A stretch of 64,000 bases of DNA, from the NCBI RefSeq assembly GCF_009674495.1, contig NZ_WKJN01000018.1:56515-120514 (forward strand). The letters run 5' to 3'. The notes below the pieces were generated by a model that saw nothing but the letters and a program-made list of their open reading frames with translations, was not told the origin of the DNA and searched no databases. The position numbers and the translations under genes are program-made. Positions 26,587 through 35,301 of this stretch are shown here, piece after piece. The DNA comes from Duganella alba (GTDB lineage: Bacteria; Pseudomonadota; Gammaproteobacteria; Burkholderiales; Burkholderiaceae_D). Position 1 is the first letter of the stretch, and the number at the start of each line of letters is the position of its first letter.

Positions 26587-28223
26587 GCCGCCCACTGCAG
26601 GTAGCACACCGAGATCGGCATCTGGTGCGCGGCGCAGTATTCGATCCAGCGTAGCTGGTTGTCCTGCAGGCGGTCGCCCGGACCCTTCACTTCAATCATG
26701 TTGTAGCGGCGCTCGGCCGGCCAGAACTGGATCAGGTCCGGGAAGCCGCTGCGGTTGGACTTGATGTCCAGCAGGATGCGTTCGAAGGCGCGCTTCAGGT
26801 GCTGCGCGGGGATGCAGTCCAGCGCCAGGTCCAGCAGCTCCTCGTCAATCGCTTCCCAGAACACGAACGGCGACTGGATGCCGTACTTGAAGGCGAAGTT
26901 GGCGCGGATGGTGGCGCGGTACTGCTCATCGTCCAGCTGCGACAGCGCGGCGTTGAACTGCTGCGCGCGGCGGCGCTGGAAGTCGGCGCTGTGCAGGTCG
27001 GCCGGGCCGCGATGGTAGGGATGGAAGAAGGCGCCGGGAATCGGCGAGAACACCGCCTCCCAGCACAGCAGGCCGAACAGCGAATTCATCAGCGAATTTT
27101 CGACGTAGTAGACCGGCGCGTCTTCCTTGCTCAGGTGGTCGCGCACCACGAATTCGACGTAGCTGGCTTCCTGCGGCGGCGGCAGGCTCAGGTCGATGCG
27201 CTCGGCCTGGGCCAGCGTCACCGGCGGCGGCTTGGCGTGGCCCAGCTTGCGCGCCAGGCGCGGCGCCATGCGCAGCAGTTGCTGGCGTTCGGCTTCGCTC
27301 TCGGGCGCTTGCAGCGCGGTTTGCAGCAGGTCGAAGGCTTCACGCGGCTGCTCGTTTTTTTCCAGCACGCGAATGGCGCGGGCGCGGGCGCCGGGATAAT
27401 CGCAATCGGCATACATCGCATGCGCGGCGGGCCAGTCGCGCAGCTTTTCCACGTGCTGGGCGATGGCGAACAGCAGCTTGTTGCGGCGGCTGCGCAGCCA
27501 TTCGTTGTCCGCCGCGCAGGGCGGCAGGTCGCGGATCACGGCGGCCGGCTCTTCGCCTTCGGCAAAGCGTTCGTGGCAGTGGTGGATGGCGAGGAAATCG
27601 TCGATGTCGCGGCGGCTGCGGAAGCCGCGTGCGGCCGGCGAGAACTCCACTTTTTCGTACTGGTAGATGCCGAGGTCGGACAGCACGAAGTCGGTCCAGT
27701 CCTGGTGGTAGTTGCCGAAGAAGATCAGGCGCAGGCGGTCGCACAGTTCCTGCGTCAGGTTGCGGTAGACGTGGTCGCCGGAGTTGGCGTACCAGCCGGA
27801 GAAGCGGTGCGCGGCGTCATATTCCTCGCGCAGCGCTTCCAGCTGATCGGCCTTGCGCAGATGCTTGACGTGCGCGCCGAGCTGGAACACCTTGACGATT
27901 TCCGGCTTTTGCAGCAGGTCGAACAGCTCGTCCAGACCCAGCGACGGATCTTCCTCGATCAGGCCGAGTTCGGCCAGCGGCCGGGCCGCTTCGTGGGTGC
28001 TGCCGATTTCGGCGTAAACCAGTTTGCTGGCGCGGAAAATCGTCCCCTTGCGCATCACCATGCGCACGAACAGCGCGCGCGAGGCTTGTGGCAGGGCGGG
28101 GAAGGAGGCGAGGAACTGGCGTTCGTCGGTGGTCAGCAGGTCGTCGTAGCGGTCGCCGATCCACGCCAATACCTGGTGAAAATTCTCCAGGTAGTAGAAC
28201 GGATTTTCCAGAACTTTGATCAT
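26583..28223 (-). CDS. FAN1-type structure-specific nuclease (VRR-NUC)
   Basis: 546 aa. The C-terminal VRR-NUC domain has the catalytic pattern GFPDLIQFWPAERR ... NMIEVKGPGDRLQDNQLRWI (Asp, then ExK), just as in bacterial FAN1. The long helical N-terminal part (SAP/TPR-like region) carries DAHRFSGWYANSGDH-like conserved stretches. FAN1 trims 5' flaps and unhooks DNA interstrand crosslinks. Start 28223 matches the family N-terminus (MIKVLENPFYYLENFHQVLA); ribosome site is weak. A LexA box lies 28 bases upstream. First gene of a two-gene repair operon. Confidence 0.92.
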   Translation of the reverse strand: MIKVLENPFYYLENFHQVLAWIGDRYDDLLTTDERQFLASFPALPQASRALFVRMVMRKGTIFRASKLVYAEIGSTHEAARPLAELGLIEEDPSLGLDELFDLLQKPEIVKVFQLGAHVKHLRKADQLEALREEYDAAHRFSGWYANSGDHVYRNLTQELCDRLRLIFFGNYHQDWTDFVLSDLGIYQYEKVEFSPAARGFRSRRDIDDFLAIHHCHERFAEGEEPAAVIRDLPPCAADNEWLRSRRNKLLFAIAQHVEKLRDWPAAHAMYADCDYPGARARAIRVLEKNEQPREAFDLLQTALQAPESEAERQQLLRMAPRLARKLGHAKPPPVTLAQAERIDLSLPPPQEASYVEFVVRDHLSKEDAPVYYVENSLMNSLFGLLCWEAVFSPIPGAFFHPYHRGPADLHSADFQRRRAQQFNAALSQLDDEQYRATIRANFAFKYGIQSPFVFWEAIDEELLDLALDCIPAQHLKRAFERILLDIKSNRSGFPDLIQFWPAERRYNMIEVKGPGDRLQDNQLRWIEYCAAHQMPISVCYLQWAA

Positions 28224-28250
28224 TGCAGCGGGAAGGAGCGAAGGCGATAG

Positions 28251-28268
28251 ACTGTATTTATGTACAGT
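28251..28268 (-). promoter_or_regulatory. LexA (SOS) box of the FAN1-helicase operon
   Basis: ACTGT-ATTTATGT... on the plus strand gives CTGT-N8-ACAG (28252-28267), the standard beta/gammaproteobacterial LexA pattern, flanked symmetrically by A and T. It lies 28 bases before the FAN1 start, where LexA would block transcription. Confidence 0.75.
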
Positions 28269-28305
28269 GTATCCCGTTCCTCCCCGTTTGCACAGCAAAA
28301 AATAC

Positions 28306-28389
28306 GGGGTCAGGTCCCCCATTTCTACACGAGCTCGGCCGTAAAGCGCGTTACGGCCGGGCTCGTGTAGAAATGGGGGACCTGACCCC
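28306..28389. repeat. 84-bp near-perfect palindrome, likely terminator of the phasin gene
   Basis: Arms 28306-28344 and 28351-28389 (39 bases each) are complementary with one G-T wobble around a 6-base loop. Arm ends are GGGGTCAGGTCCCCC. On the minus strand the palindrome is followed by ATTTTTT, so it can terminate phasin transcription six bases after its stop. The unusual length suggests a REP-like element; the core GGGGTCAG recurs at 42426-42455. Confidence 0.8.
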
Positions 28390-28394
28390 GGAGT

Positions 28395-28928
28395 TTATTT
28401 CTTGGCTACTAAGGCGTTGGCCTTGGCGATTTCCGCTTCGACGGCTTGTACTGCCTGCTTGGTGGCTTTGGTCACCTGTTCGTAGCCGGCGAAGGCGTTG
28501 TCGATCGCGGTCTTGACGATGTCGACGGCGTTTTCCGAACCGGGACGCACGTTCTTGGTGACGTCGTAGATCAGCGCGCTCAGGTTGCTTTTGGCTTCGG
28601 CCACGTGGGCGTCGGCGGCGCGGGTGAATTCTTCACGGATCTCGGCGATGATGTCGCCCAACTGCTGGTTGTAGGCGGCGGCGCTGGCTACGCCCGGCTG
28701 GATCTTTTCGGCGGCGGCCTGGATCGCGGCCTTGGCGTCGGCCGCTTGGCTCATTTCCTTGCCGGTGGCCAGACCGCCGGCCAGTTGCGACTTGGCGGTG
28801 GACAGGTTGAGTGCGATGACTTGCTCCACACCCTGCACGGTCTTGCTGGTCAGGGTGTTGAAGGTTTCAAGCTGGAATTCAAACAGCGCCTTGGTGGCGT
28901 TGGCAAATTGCTCTGGATTCGTAAACAT
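28395..28928 (-). CDS. phaP: Phasin (PHA granule-associated protein)
   Basis: 177 aa, Ala-rich and helical throughout. Begins MFTNPEQFANATKALFEFQL, as in betaproteobacterial phasin 2 family proteins, and ends in a Lys/Ala tail. Coats polyhydroxyalkanoate granules and controls their size. GAGGAG before the ATG. Stands alone with its own large terminator; implies a PHA-storing organism. Confidence 0.93.
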   Translation of the reverse strand: MFTNPEQFANATKALFEFQLETFNTLTSKTVQGVEQVIALNLSTAKSQLAGGLATGKEMSQAADAKAAIQAAAEKIQPGVASAAAYNQQLGDIIAEIREEFTRAADAHVAEAKSNLSALIYDVTKNVRPGSENAVDIVKTAIDNAFAGYEQVTKATKQAVQAVEAEIAKANALVAKK

Positions 28929-28993
28929 ACTGTCTCCTCATAAGAAATGTAGGGATGCAACGCTTCCGGTTCAACCGTGTTTTTATGGTTTGA

Positions 28994-29197
28994 TTATCGA
29001 ATAACAATTAATTTTTCGCAACGGGCGTCTTTGAAGGGGCCGTAAGCACGATCCCAGCCTTCACCCAGCGGCGTCTGCGAGCAGATCAATACCCCGTCGA
29101 TCTTGCTGCGCCATTTCCACCATGGCGCCGGCGCCGCCGCCAGCGTGCCGCAGCACAGCGCCAGAACCAATGCCAGCTTCCGTTTCGATGTCTTCAT
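28994..29197 (-). CDS. Small exported hypothetical protein
   Basis: 67 aa. Signal peptide (LALVLALCCGTLAAA), then a short mature part with PAPWWKWRSKIDGVLICSQ and KDARC, two cysteines likely to pair. This pattern is a recurrent small periplasmic protein in the group. It starts 3 bases after the stop of the diguanylate cyclase gene (AAGG before ATG), so it is the last gene of that transcript. Function unknown. Confidence 0.72.
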   Translation of the reverse strand: MKTSKRKLALVLALCCGTLAAAPAPWWKWRSKIDGVLICSQTPLGEGWDRAYGPFKDARCEKLIVIR

Positions 29198-29200
29198 GCC

Positions 29201-30358
29201 TTACACCAGTTGTTGAGCGCAGACGCGATTGCGGCCGCTGTTTTTCGCAGCGTACAGCAAATCGTCGGCCGCCGCGATCATATTGAGGTGGGCGGCATGG
29301 GTGGAGGTGGCGAAATCCACGCTGGCGACGCCGAAACTGGCGGTCACCGTGATCTGCTGGCCCTGGTGCGCGACCGGCGTCGCGGCCAGCGTCTGGCGCA
29401 GGCGTTCGGCCAGCAGTTCGCCGCCGGCCAGGTCGGTTTCCGGCAGGATCAGCAGGAATTCCTCGCCGCCGTAGCGCACCACGCTGTCGATGCTGTCGCG
29501 CGTCATCGATTGCAGCAGCGCGGCGAAGCGTTGCAGCACCGCGTCGCCGCCGTAGTGGCCGTAGGTGTCGTTGACCGCCTTGAAATGGTCCAGGTCGCTC
29601 ATGATGACGGTCAGGCTCAGGCGGTAGCGCTGGGCGCGCGAGATTTCCGTTTCCAGCAGCTGTTCGTGCAGGTGGCGCCGGTTGTAGCAGCCGGTCAGCG
29701 GATCGCGCACCGACAGGTTTTTCAGCACCATCTGCGCGCTGTATTCCTCGCGTGACAGCATCTGGTAGCGCCGCGCGGCCACGTAGCCGAACACATTGCC
29801 CAGCACCAGCAGCGCGGCCATGGTGCCCAGCTCCATGCCGTGCACGCCTCCTTGCCACCACGCCAGCCAGACGAAGGCGGCGGTGGCCACCGCCGCGATC
29901 GCCGCCGCGTAGACCAGCCGGTTCGGGATGTAGATGTAGATGACGATCAGCACGATGGACATCGACATCGCGTGCAGCGAAAACTCGTTCGGCCGCAGCG
30001 CGGCGATCAACAGGAAGCCGGCCGCGCCCGCCACTTCGACAATGTTGGCGGCCACGTGGGTGAAGGGGATGGAGTCCGGCCGGCGCTTGAGCATGGAGAC
30101 GCAGGCCAGCACCACGGCCGCCACGGCCACGCGTGCGCCCACCAGCAAACAGGTTTTCAGCTCATAGCCGATCCAGATCAGGTCGGTGACGGCAAAGCAC
30201 AGGTAAAACAGCGCGCAGAACAGGAAAGTGACGCGCAGCTGCGCCTGCGTGGTGGCCAGGTGATGACGTAAGAAATCGTTTTCAGTCGCTGTATCGCAGA
30301 ACTCGCACTTGAGGGGCGCGACTTTGATTGTCCTGGACGAAACAGGATTCGAGGGCAT
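29201..30358 (-). CDS. Membrane-bound diguanylate cyclase (GGDEF)
   Basis: 385 aa from ATG 30358. About six membrane helices in the first ~200 residues, then a GGDEF domain (LSVRDPLTGCYNRRHLHEQL; substrate Asp in VIMSDLDHFKAVNDTYGHYGGD; active site YGGEEF). Makes cyclic di-GMP. No clear I-site RxxD before GGEEF is seen. GCGGAG lies ~10 bases before 30358; ATG 30403 and TTG 30409 upstream are alternative starts without ribosome sites. No EAL domain. Confidence 0.93.
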   Translation of the reverse strand: MPSNPVSSRTIKVAPLKCEFCDTATENDFLRHHLATTQAQLRVTFLFCALFYLCFAVTDLIWIGYELKTCLLVGARVAVAAVVLACVSMLKRRPDSIPFTHVAANIVEVAGAAGFLLIAALRPNEFSLHAMSMSIVLIVIYIYIPNRLVYAAAIAAVATAAFVWLAWWQGGVHGMELGTMAALLVLGNVFGYVAARRYQMLSREEYSAQMVLKNLSVRDPLTGCYNRRHLHEQLLETEISRAQRYRLSLTVIMSDLDHFKAVNDTYGHYGGDAVLQRFAALLQSMTRDSIDSVVRYGGEEFLLILPETDLAGGELLAERLRQTLAATPVAHQGQQITVTASFGVASVDFATSTHAAHLNMIAAADDLLYAAKNSGRNRVCAQQLV

Positions 30359-30454
30359 GGCTGCGAGTCTCCGCTGGTGGCCGGCTGCTTGCCGGTCTGT
30401 CATAGTCAATTATACGACTGCAACAGTTGCGATGCGGAAAAATCTTCGTGCGGC

Positions 30455-32659
30455 CTACAGCGGCGCCACTTTCGGCAGGCGCAGCATGACGCTGGTGCCG
30501 CGTCCCGGCGTGCTGGCGGCCTCGATCCGGCCGCCGAGCACGCCGGTGACGATGTTGTGTGTTATATACAAACCAAGTCCCGAGCCGCCCGATCCCATGC
30601 GCGTGGTGAAGAAGGGATCGTAGATGCGCGGCAGGTTTTCCGCCGCGATGCCGGCCCCGGTGTCGCTCAGGGTGAGAGTGATCTCGCCGTTGCCGCTGTC
30701 GTGCGCCGACAGCGTGATGCTGCCCTGGCCGTGGTTGCGGCCGCCGAAACCGTGCACCAGGCTGTTGTCGATCAGGTGGTGCAGCGCCTGCGTCAGCGGG
30801 CCGGGATAGCTGTCCAGCTCCAGCCAGTGATCGACGTCCTCGATCAGTTCCAGCTCTTTTGCGCGCAGTTCGGCCTGCACCGATTGCAGCAGCGCCGCCA
30901 CCACGTCGCCCAGCACGAAGCGGCTGCGCTGGCTGCCGGCGCCGTCCACCGCGATGCGCTTGAAGCTGTCGACCAGCGCGGCGGCGCGCTTCAGGTTGCG
31001 CAGCACCACTTCGTCGGCGCTGGCGGCCTGTTCAAGATATGCGGCCAGCACCGACTTGCGCAGGCCGCTGTCGAGGTCGCGCCGCAGTTCGGCGGTGCGC
31101 TCGCTCATGCTGCCGGCCATGGTCAGGCTGTTGCCGATCGGCGTGTTCAACTCGTGGGCGACGCCGGCCACCAGCGCGCCGAGGGCGGCCAGTTTGTCGC
31201 GCCGCACCAGTTCTTCCTGCGTCATGCTGAGGTTGTCCAGTGCGGTGCTGAGTTCCTCGTTGACGTGCTCGGCGTCTTCCTTGGCCTGGCGCAGTTCGGC
31301 GGTGCGCGCCGCCACCAGGTCTTCCAGGTGCTCGCGGTGGCGCAGCAGTTCTTCCTCGCGCCGGGTGCGGGCGACGGCGATGCCGGCCAGGTGGGTGGCG
31401 GTGTGGATCAGGCGGCGGTCGTCGTCGTTCGGTTCGCGCACCTCCTGGTAGTACATGGCGAACGAGCCGAGCACGGTGTCCTTGTCCAGCAGGATCGGCA
31501 TCGACCAGCAGGCGCGCAGGCCGTAATGGGCGGCGGCGTTGCGGTAGGGCGCCCACAGCGGGTCGTTGAGGATATCGCTGACGATCACCGTCTCCTTGCG
31601 GAACATGGCGGTGCCGCAGGAGCCGGCCGCCGGGCCGATCGGCAGGCCGTTGAGCGCCGCCAGGTAGTCGCGCGGCATGCTGGGGCCGGCCGCGCTGTGG
31701 ACCGTGACGCCGTCCGGATTGAGCAGCATCACGGTGCAGTGGCCGCCGTCGATCTGGGCTTCGATCATGCGCACCAGCTTGTCCAGCGTCTCGGGCAGCG
31801 GCGCGCCCCGGGCGATCATTTCCAGCAGCTCGTTCTTGCCGTCGCGCAGGGCGGCGGCCAGCCTGCGCGGGGTGACGTCGACGATGCGCACATGCATCAG
31901 CCGGTGCTCGGCGGTGGTCAGCGGCACCATCCGCAGTTCGCAGGCGATCGGGCGGCCGGAACTGTGGCGCATTTCCAGCTCGAACACCTGCAGTTCGCCG
32001 GCCATGATCTGCGTCACCAGTACGCCCAGCACGTGGTCGCTGGGCTGGCCGTCCGGTTGCAGCGTCGGGCACAGCGACAGCAGGTCGGTTTGCACCAGCT
32101 CGGTTTCGGTCATGCCGAACAGCTGGCGCGTGCCGCGGTTGATGTCGAGAATGCGGTAGTTGCCGCGCTGCATCAGCAGGATGGCGTCCGGCGAGCCGGA
32201 CAGCATGGTGTGGTAGTTGACTTCCAGCGTCGCCATGGTCGGCATGCCGGACAGCACCGGCGCCGGCGCCAGCACTTGCAGGTGCAGCAGGATTTTTTCC
32301 GCCAGGTCGTCGGCGTTGAAGCTCATCGGCAGGTAGGCGGTGGCGCCGGCTTCCTGGGCGCGCTGGCGCTCCTCCTCGCTGGAGTTGGCGGACAGCAGGA
32401 ACACCGGCAGCGGATGGGCGCTGGCCTGTTGCAGGCGCGGGCACAGTTCCAGCGCGGCGCTGCCGGCCAGCGTCACGTCCAGCAGGGCCAGCGCGATCTT
32501 GCCGCCGCGGACGGCGGCCAGCGCCTCGTCGCCGCGGCTGACGGCTTGCACTTCGAAATTGTGCCGCGCCAGCATGCGCCGCAGCGCGGCAGTATCGTAG
32601 GCCGTGCTGACGGCTAGCAGGATGGTGTGCGGCTGATCGGCTGAGAACGGCGGCATCAT
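30455..32659 (-). CDS. Multi-domain sensor kinase (REC-PAS-GAF-HisKA-HATPase)
   Basis: 734 aa, no membrane segment. Receiver domain ~10-130 (phospho-Asp in LALLDVTLAG), PAS ~150-260 (SPDAILLMQRGNYRILDINRG), GAF ~280-430 (MLLNPDGVTVHSAAG, GLRACWSMPILL), coiled coil, HisKA with LAALGALVAGVAHELNTPIG, and HATPase (LIDNSLVHGFG; GMGSGGSGLGLYI-like G box). A soluble kinase that takes phosphate or signal through its own receiver. No cognate regulator is adjacent; the diguanylate cyclase gene follows downstream on the same strand and may act with it. Confidence 0.92.
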   Translation of the reverse strand: MMPPFSADQPHTILLAVSTAYDTAALRRMLARHNFEVQAVSRGDEALAAVRGGKIALALLDVTLAGSAALELCPRLQQASAHPLPVFLLSANSSEEERQRAQEAGATAYLPMSFNADDLAEKILLHLQVLAPAPVLSGMPTMATLEVNYHTMLSGSPDAILLMQRGNYRILDINRGTRQLFGMTETELVQTDLLSLCPTLQPDGQPSDHVLGVLVTQIMAGELQVFELEMRHSSGRPIACELRMVPLTTAEHRLMHVRIVDVTPRRLAAALRDGKNELLEMIARGAPLPETLDKLVRMIEAQIDGGHCTVMLLNPDGVTVHSAAGPSMPRDYLAALNGLPIGPAAGSCGTAMFRKETVIVSDILNDPLWAPYRNAAAHYGLRACWSMPILLDKDTVLGSFAMYYQEVREPNDDDRRLIHTATHLAGIAVARTRREEELLRHREHLEDLVAARTAELRQAKEDAEHVNEELSTALDNLSMTQEELVRRDKLAALGALVAGVAHELNTPIGNSLTMAGSMSERTAELRRDLDSGLRKSVLAAYLEQAASADEVVLRNLKRAAALVDSFKRIAVDGAGSQRSRFVLGDVVAALLQSVQAELRAKELELIEDVDHWLELDSYPGPLTQALHHLIDNSLVHGFGGRNHGQGSITLSAHDSGNGEITLTLSDTGAGIAAENLPRIYDPFFTTRMGSGGSGLGLYITHNIVTGVLGGRIEAASTPGRGTSVMLRLPKVAPL

Positions 32660-32731
32660 ATGTGACTGGTACGGCTCCGCAGTGCGGCGTGGAGACCAGT
32701 GTATTACAAGATCGCCACGCGCGGAGAGGCC

Positions 32732-33142
32732 TTATGCGGCTTTCAGTGCGGCAGCGTCCTGTGCCTGCTGGATAAGGGGGAAATTGTCCTCGATCCAGTC
32801 GACCAGCACTTCCAGCCGCTCGGCGGCTTGCCGGCCCAGGGGCGTCAGGCTGTATTCGACGTGCGGCGGCACCACCTGGTGGGCCACGCGCAGCACCATG
32901 CCGTCGTAGGCGAGGGCGTCCAGCGTCTGCGCCAGCATTTTTTCGCTGACACCGCCCACGGCGCGGCGCAGCTCGCTGAAGCGGTGGGTGCGTTCCAGCA
33001 GCATCACCAGCACCAGCACGCCCCAGCGGCTGGTGATGTGGCCGAGCACGGCGCGCGACGGGCAGTCGGCGGCCATCACCTGGGCGCGCTGCGGGTCCTG
33101 GTTGAGTTGCTGGATGGTCTTGCGCAGGGATTTGCTGGTCAT
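32732..33142 (-). CDS. HxlR-family transcriptional regulator (QorR-like)
   Basis: 136 aa winged helix: CPSRAVLGHITSRWGVLVL, RFSELRRAVGGVSEKMLAQTL, RVAHQVVPPHVEYSLTPLG. The conserved Cys in CPSR is the redox or electrophile sensor in QorR/HypR-type proteins. ATG 33142 chosen; GGAG is 8 bases upstream, TTG 33154 is an alternative. Divergent from qorB with a palindromic operator between, matching the E. coli ytfH-ytfG arrangement. Confidence 0.9.
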   Translation of the reverse strand: MTSKSLRKTIQQLNQDPQRAQVMAADCPSRAVLGHITSRWGVLVLVMLLERTHRFSELRRAVGGVSEKMLAQTLDALAYDGMVLRVAHQVVPPHVEYSLTPLGRQAAERLEVLVDWIEDNFPLIQQAQDAAALKAA

Positions 33143-33158
33143 CGGAAGCTCCAAGGGG

Positions 33159-33195
33159 TACTTACTAAAATGTGCGTACTTACAATTCGTAAGTA
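33159..33195. promoter_or_regulatory. Operator between the HxlR regulator and qorB
   Basis: Perfect inverted repeat TACTTAC-AATTC-GTAAGTA (33177-33195), plus another TACTTAC half site at 33159-33165. Lies between the divergent starts, as expected for a QorR-type regulator. Confidence 0.7.
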
Positions 33196-33240
33196 TAGAC
33201 TATATGATGGCTGCATCCACTTTTCAGGAGCAACCTCATC

Positions 33241-34089
33241 ATGATTATCGTTACTGGCGCAACCGGCCAACTGGGCCGCCTGGTTATTTCCCAACTGCTC
33301 AAGCGCGTCCCTGCGGCGCAGATCGTCGCCGCCGTGCGCGACCCGGCCAAGGCCGCCGACCTGGCTGCTCAGGGCGTGCTGGTGCGTCGCGCCGACTACA
33401 CCGATCCGGCCTCGCTGGACGCCGCCTTCCAGGGCGCAACCAAGGTATTGCTGATTTCCTCGAACGAGCTGGGCAACCGCGTGCCGCAGCACCGCAATGT
33501 GATCGACGCCGCCGTCCGCGCCAAGGTCGGCCTGCTGGCCTACACCAGCGTGCTGCACGCGGACCGTTCGACGCTCGGTCTGGCGCCGGAGCACCGCGAG
33601 ACCGAGGATGCGGTGCGCGCCTCGGGCGTGCCGTACACCTTGCTGCGCAACGGCTGGTATGTGGAGAACTACACGGTCAGCCTGGGCGGCGCGATCGCCC
33701 ACGGCGCGCTGGCCGGCGGCGCCGGCGAAGGCCGCATCGCCGCGGCGGCGCGCGCCGACTACGCCGAAGCGGCAGCGGTGGTGCTGGCCAGCAGCGGCGC
33801 GGTGGAGCAGGTGTATGAACTGGCGGGCGATACGGCGTTCACGCTGGCGCAGCTGGCGGCGGAAGTGTCGCGCCAGACCGGCAAGGAGATCCCGTTCCAT
33901 AATCTGCCGCAGCAGGAATACACCGAACTGCTGCTGAATGTCGGCCTGCCGGCGCCACTGGCCGAACTGATCGCCGACTCCGACGCCCAGGCCGCGAAAG
34001 GCGCACTGTTTGACGACAGTGGCGTCCTCGGCAAGCTGATCGGCCGCCCGACCATCTCCCTGGCCGCCGCCGTCAAAGCCGCGCTGTAA
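33241..34089 (+). CDS. qorB: NAD(P)H:quinone oxidoreductase, NmrA-like SDR
   Basis: 282 aa. N-terminal Rossmann motif IVTGATGQLGRLVISQLL, then RRADYTDPASLDAAFQGATKVLLISS and the SDR segment GLLAYTSVLHADRS; LRNGWYVENYT matches QorB/YtfG. Reduces quinones with NADPH and protects from electrophiles. Divergent from its likely regulator. A strong hairpin terminator follows the stop. Confidence 0.92.
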   Translation: MIIVTGATGQLGRLVISQLLKRVPAAQIVAAVRDPAKAADLAAQGVLVRRADYTDPASLDAAFQGATKVLLISSNELGNRVPQHRNVIDAAVRAKVGLLAYTSVLHADRSTLGLAPEHRETEDAVRASGVPYTLLRNGWYVENYTVSLGGAIAHGALAGGAGEGRIAAAARADYAEAAAVVLASSGAVEQVYELAGDTAFTLAQLAAEVSRQTGKEIPFHNLPQQEYTELLLNVGLPAPLAELIADSDAQAAKGALFDDSGVLGKLIGRPTISLAAAVKAAL

Positions 34090-34091
34090 TG

Positions 34092-34131
34092 AAAAAAGCC
34101 TCCATGGCGCGAAACGCTATGGAGGCTTTTT
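34092..34131. terminator. Bidirectional terminator between qorB and tRNA-Leu
   Basis: AAAAAGCCTCCATGGCG / CGCTATGGAGGCTTTTT stem with a short loop and T/A tracts on both sides, so it can stop qorB (+) and the tRNA transcript (-). Confidence 0.85.
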
Positions 34132-34141
34132 GCGGAATTCT

Positions 34142-34226
34142 TGGTGCCCACGGAGGGACTCGAACCCCCACACCTTGCGGCACATGGACCTGAACCATGC
34201 GCGTCTACCAATTCCGCCACGTGGGC
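34142..34226 (-). tRNA. tRNA-Leu(CAG), copy 1
   Basis: 85 nt with CCA encoded. Acceptor GCCCACG pairs with CGTGGGC; anticodon loop TTCAGGT in stem CATGG/CCATG gives CAG; a long variable arm is present. Identical to copies 2-4. Confidence 0.96.
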
Positions 34227-34253
34227 ATTTTGTCATTCAACAGTATCGGTGCT

Positions 34254-34338
34254 TGGTGCCCACGGAGGGACTCGAACCCCCACACCTTGCGGCACATGGA
34301 CCTGAACCATGCGCGTCTACCAATTCCGCCACGTGGGC
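34254..34338 (-). tRNA. tRNA-Leu(CAG), copy 2
   Basis: Identical to copy 1, 27 bases upstream of it on the same strand. The two should be processed from one transcript driven by the promoter at 34391-34419. Confidence 0.96.
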
Positions 34339-34390
34339 ACTGATACTGTCTAGCTACTTTCTGCTGCTTGCTCAGCAACAGAAGGCACGC

Positions 34391-34419
34391 ATCTTAAGGT
34401 GTGGCGGCATACCCGTCAA
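34391..34419 (-). promoter_or_regulatory. Promoter of tRNA-Leu copies 1 and 2
   Basis: Minus strand: TTGACG (34419-34414), 17-base spacer, TAAGAT (34396-34391). Predicted start near 34384. Confidence 0.75.
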
Positions 34420-34514
34420 TAGCATTCTGCTGCTTTTGTGAAATTATTTCATTTCCGGTTGTATTACAAGTTGAATCATAATGGCGTTTCTTTCAACATC
34501 GTATTCACTCCACA

Positions 34515-35261
34515 ATGCAGGTGTTCCGCTTTGCGCTGGCTGCGGCTGGCTTGCTGGTGTTGTTCCCGGATGCGCGTGGCGCTGAAACCATTACGGTGAC
34601 GAATAGCGAATGGCTGCCGTACACCTCGGAGTATTTGCCGCATTACGGCCCGCTGTCGCGCATCATCAGCGAGGCGTTCGCGCTGGAAGGCGTTGAGGTG
34701 CGCTATGTGTTCCGGCCGTGGAGCCGCGCCTATGCGGAAGCGGCGGCGGACATGGCCAACGGTTCGATCCTGTGGAGCACCTCGGGCCGCGACAGCGACC
34801 GCCAGCGCCGTTTCTATTTCAGCGACGTGGTGTTTGATGGCCAGTCGGTGCTGTTTCACCTGAAGAGCTATCCATTCCGCTGGGCCGGCTACCAGCAACT
34901 GGCGGGTGTGCGCATGGGCGGCACGGCGGGCTATGAATACACCTTCGACAAATACCCGTTTATTCACATGGACCGCTCCGCCGTCAGCGACGAGCTGAAT
35001 TTCCGCAAGCTGGAGGCGGGGCGCTTCGATGTGTTTCCGGCGAACCTGGACGTCGGCCGCGAAATCATGCGCACCGCGCTGACGCCCGAACAGGCGGCGC
35101 GCATCACCTGGGATCCGAATCCCTACAACATCACGCACTACCATCTGATACTCAACAAGCGCAACAAGGACAACCGCCGCTACGTGGCGTTGTTCAACAA
35201 GGGGCTGAAGCGGTTGAGGGAGAGCGGCAAATACACCGAGTATTTGCAGGAGCTGAAATGA
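34515..35261 (+). CDS. Family 3 extracellular solute-binding protein-like
   Basis: 248 aa with a signal peptide (LALAAAGLLVLFPDARG). The mature part follows the SBP_bac_3 pattern: ITVTNSEWLPYTSEYLPHYG, RIISEAFALEGVEVRYVFRPW, DVVFDGQSVLFHLK, ELNFRKLEAGRFDVFPANLD. No permease or ATPase gene is near, so it may be an orphan binding protein or a signalling protein. Its stop codon begins a 134-bp repeat carrying a terminator and tRNA-Leu copy 3. Confidence 0.85.
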   Translation: MQVFRFALAAAGLLVLFPDARGAETITVTNSEWLPYTSEYLPHYGPLSRIISEAFALEGVEVRYVFRPWSRAYAEAAADMANGSILWSTSGRDSDRQRRFYFSDVVFDGQSVLFHLKSYPFRWAGYQQLAGVRMGGTAGYEYTFDKYPFIHMDRSAVSDELNFRKLEAGRFDVFPANLDVGREIMRTALTPEQAARITWDPNPYNITHYHLILNKRNKDNRRYVALFNKGLKRLRESGKYTEYLQELK

Positions 35262-35286
35262 AAAAAGCCTCCCGAAGGAGGCTTTT
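35261..35286. terminator. Terminator between the solute-binding protein gene and tRNA-Leu copy 3
   Basis: AAAAGCCTCC-CGAA-GGAGGCTTTT. On the minus strand the loop is TTCG closed by C-G, a very stable tetraloop, so it suits the tRNA transcript too. Confidence 0.85.
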
Positions 35287-35301
35287 AACAACGGAATTCT
35301 G

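Noticed and set aside
28306..28389. Long palindrome as a pair of IS ends or a CRISPR-like repeat
   Set aside because: Only a 6-base loop between the arms, no transposase, no spacer array.
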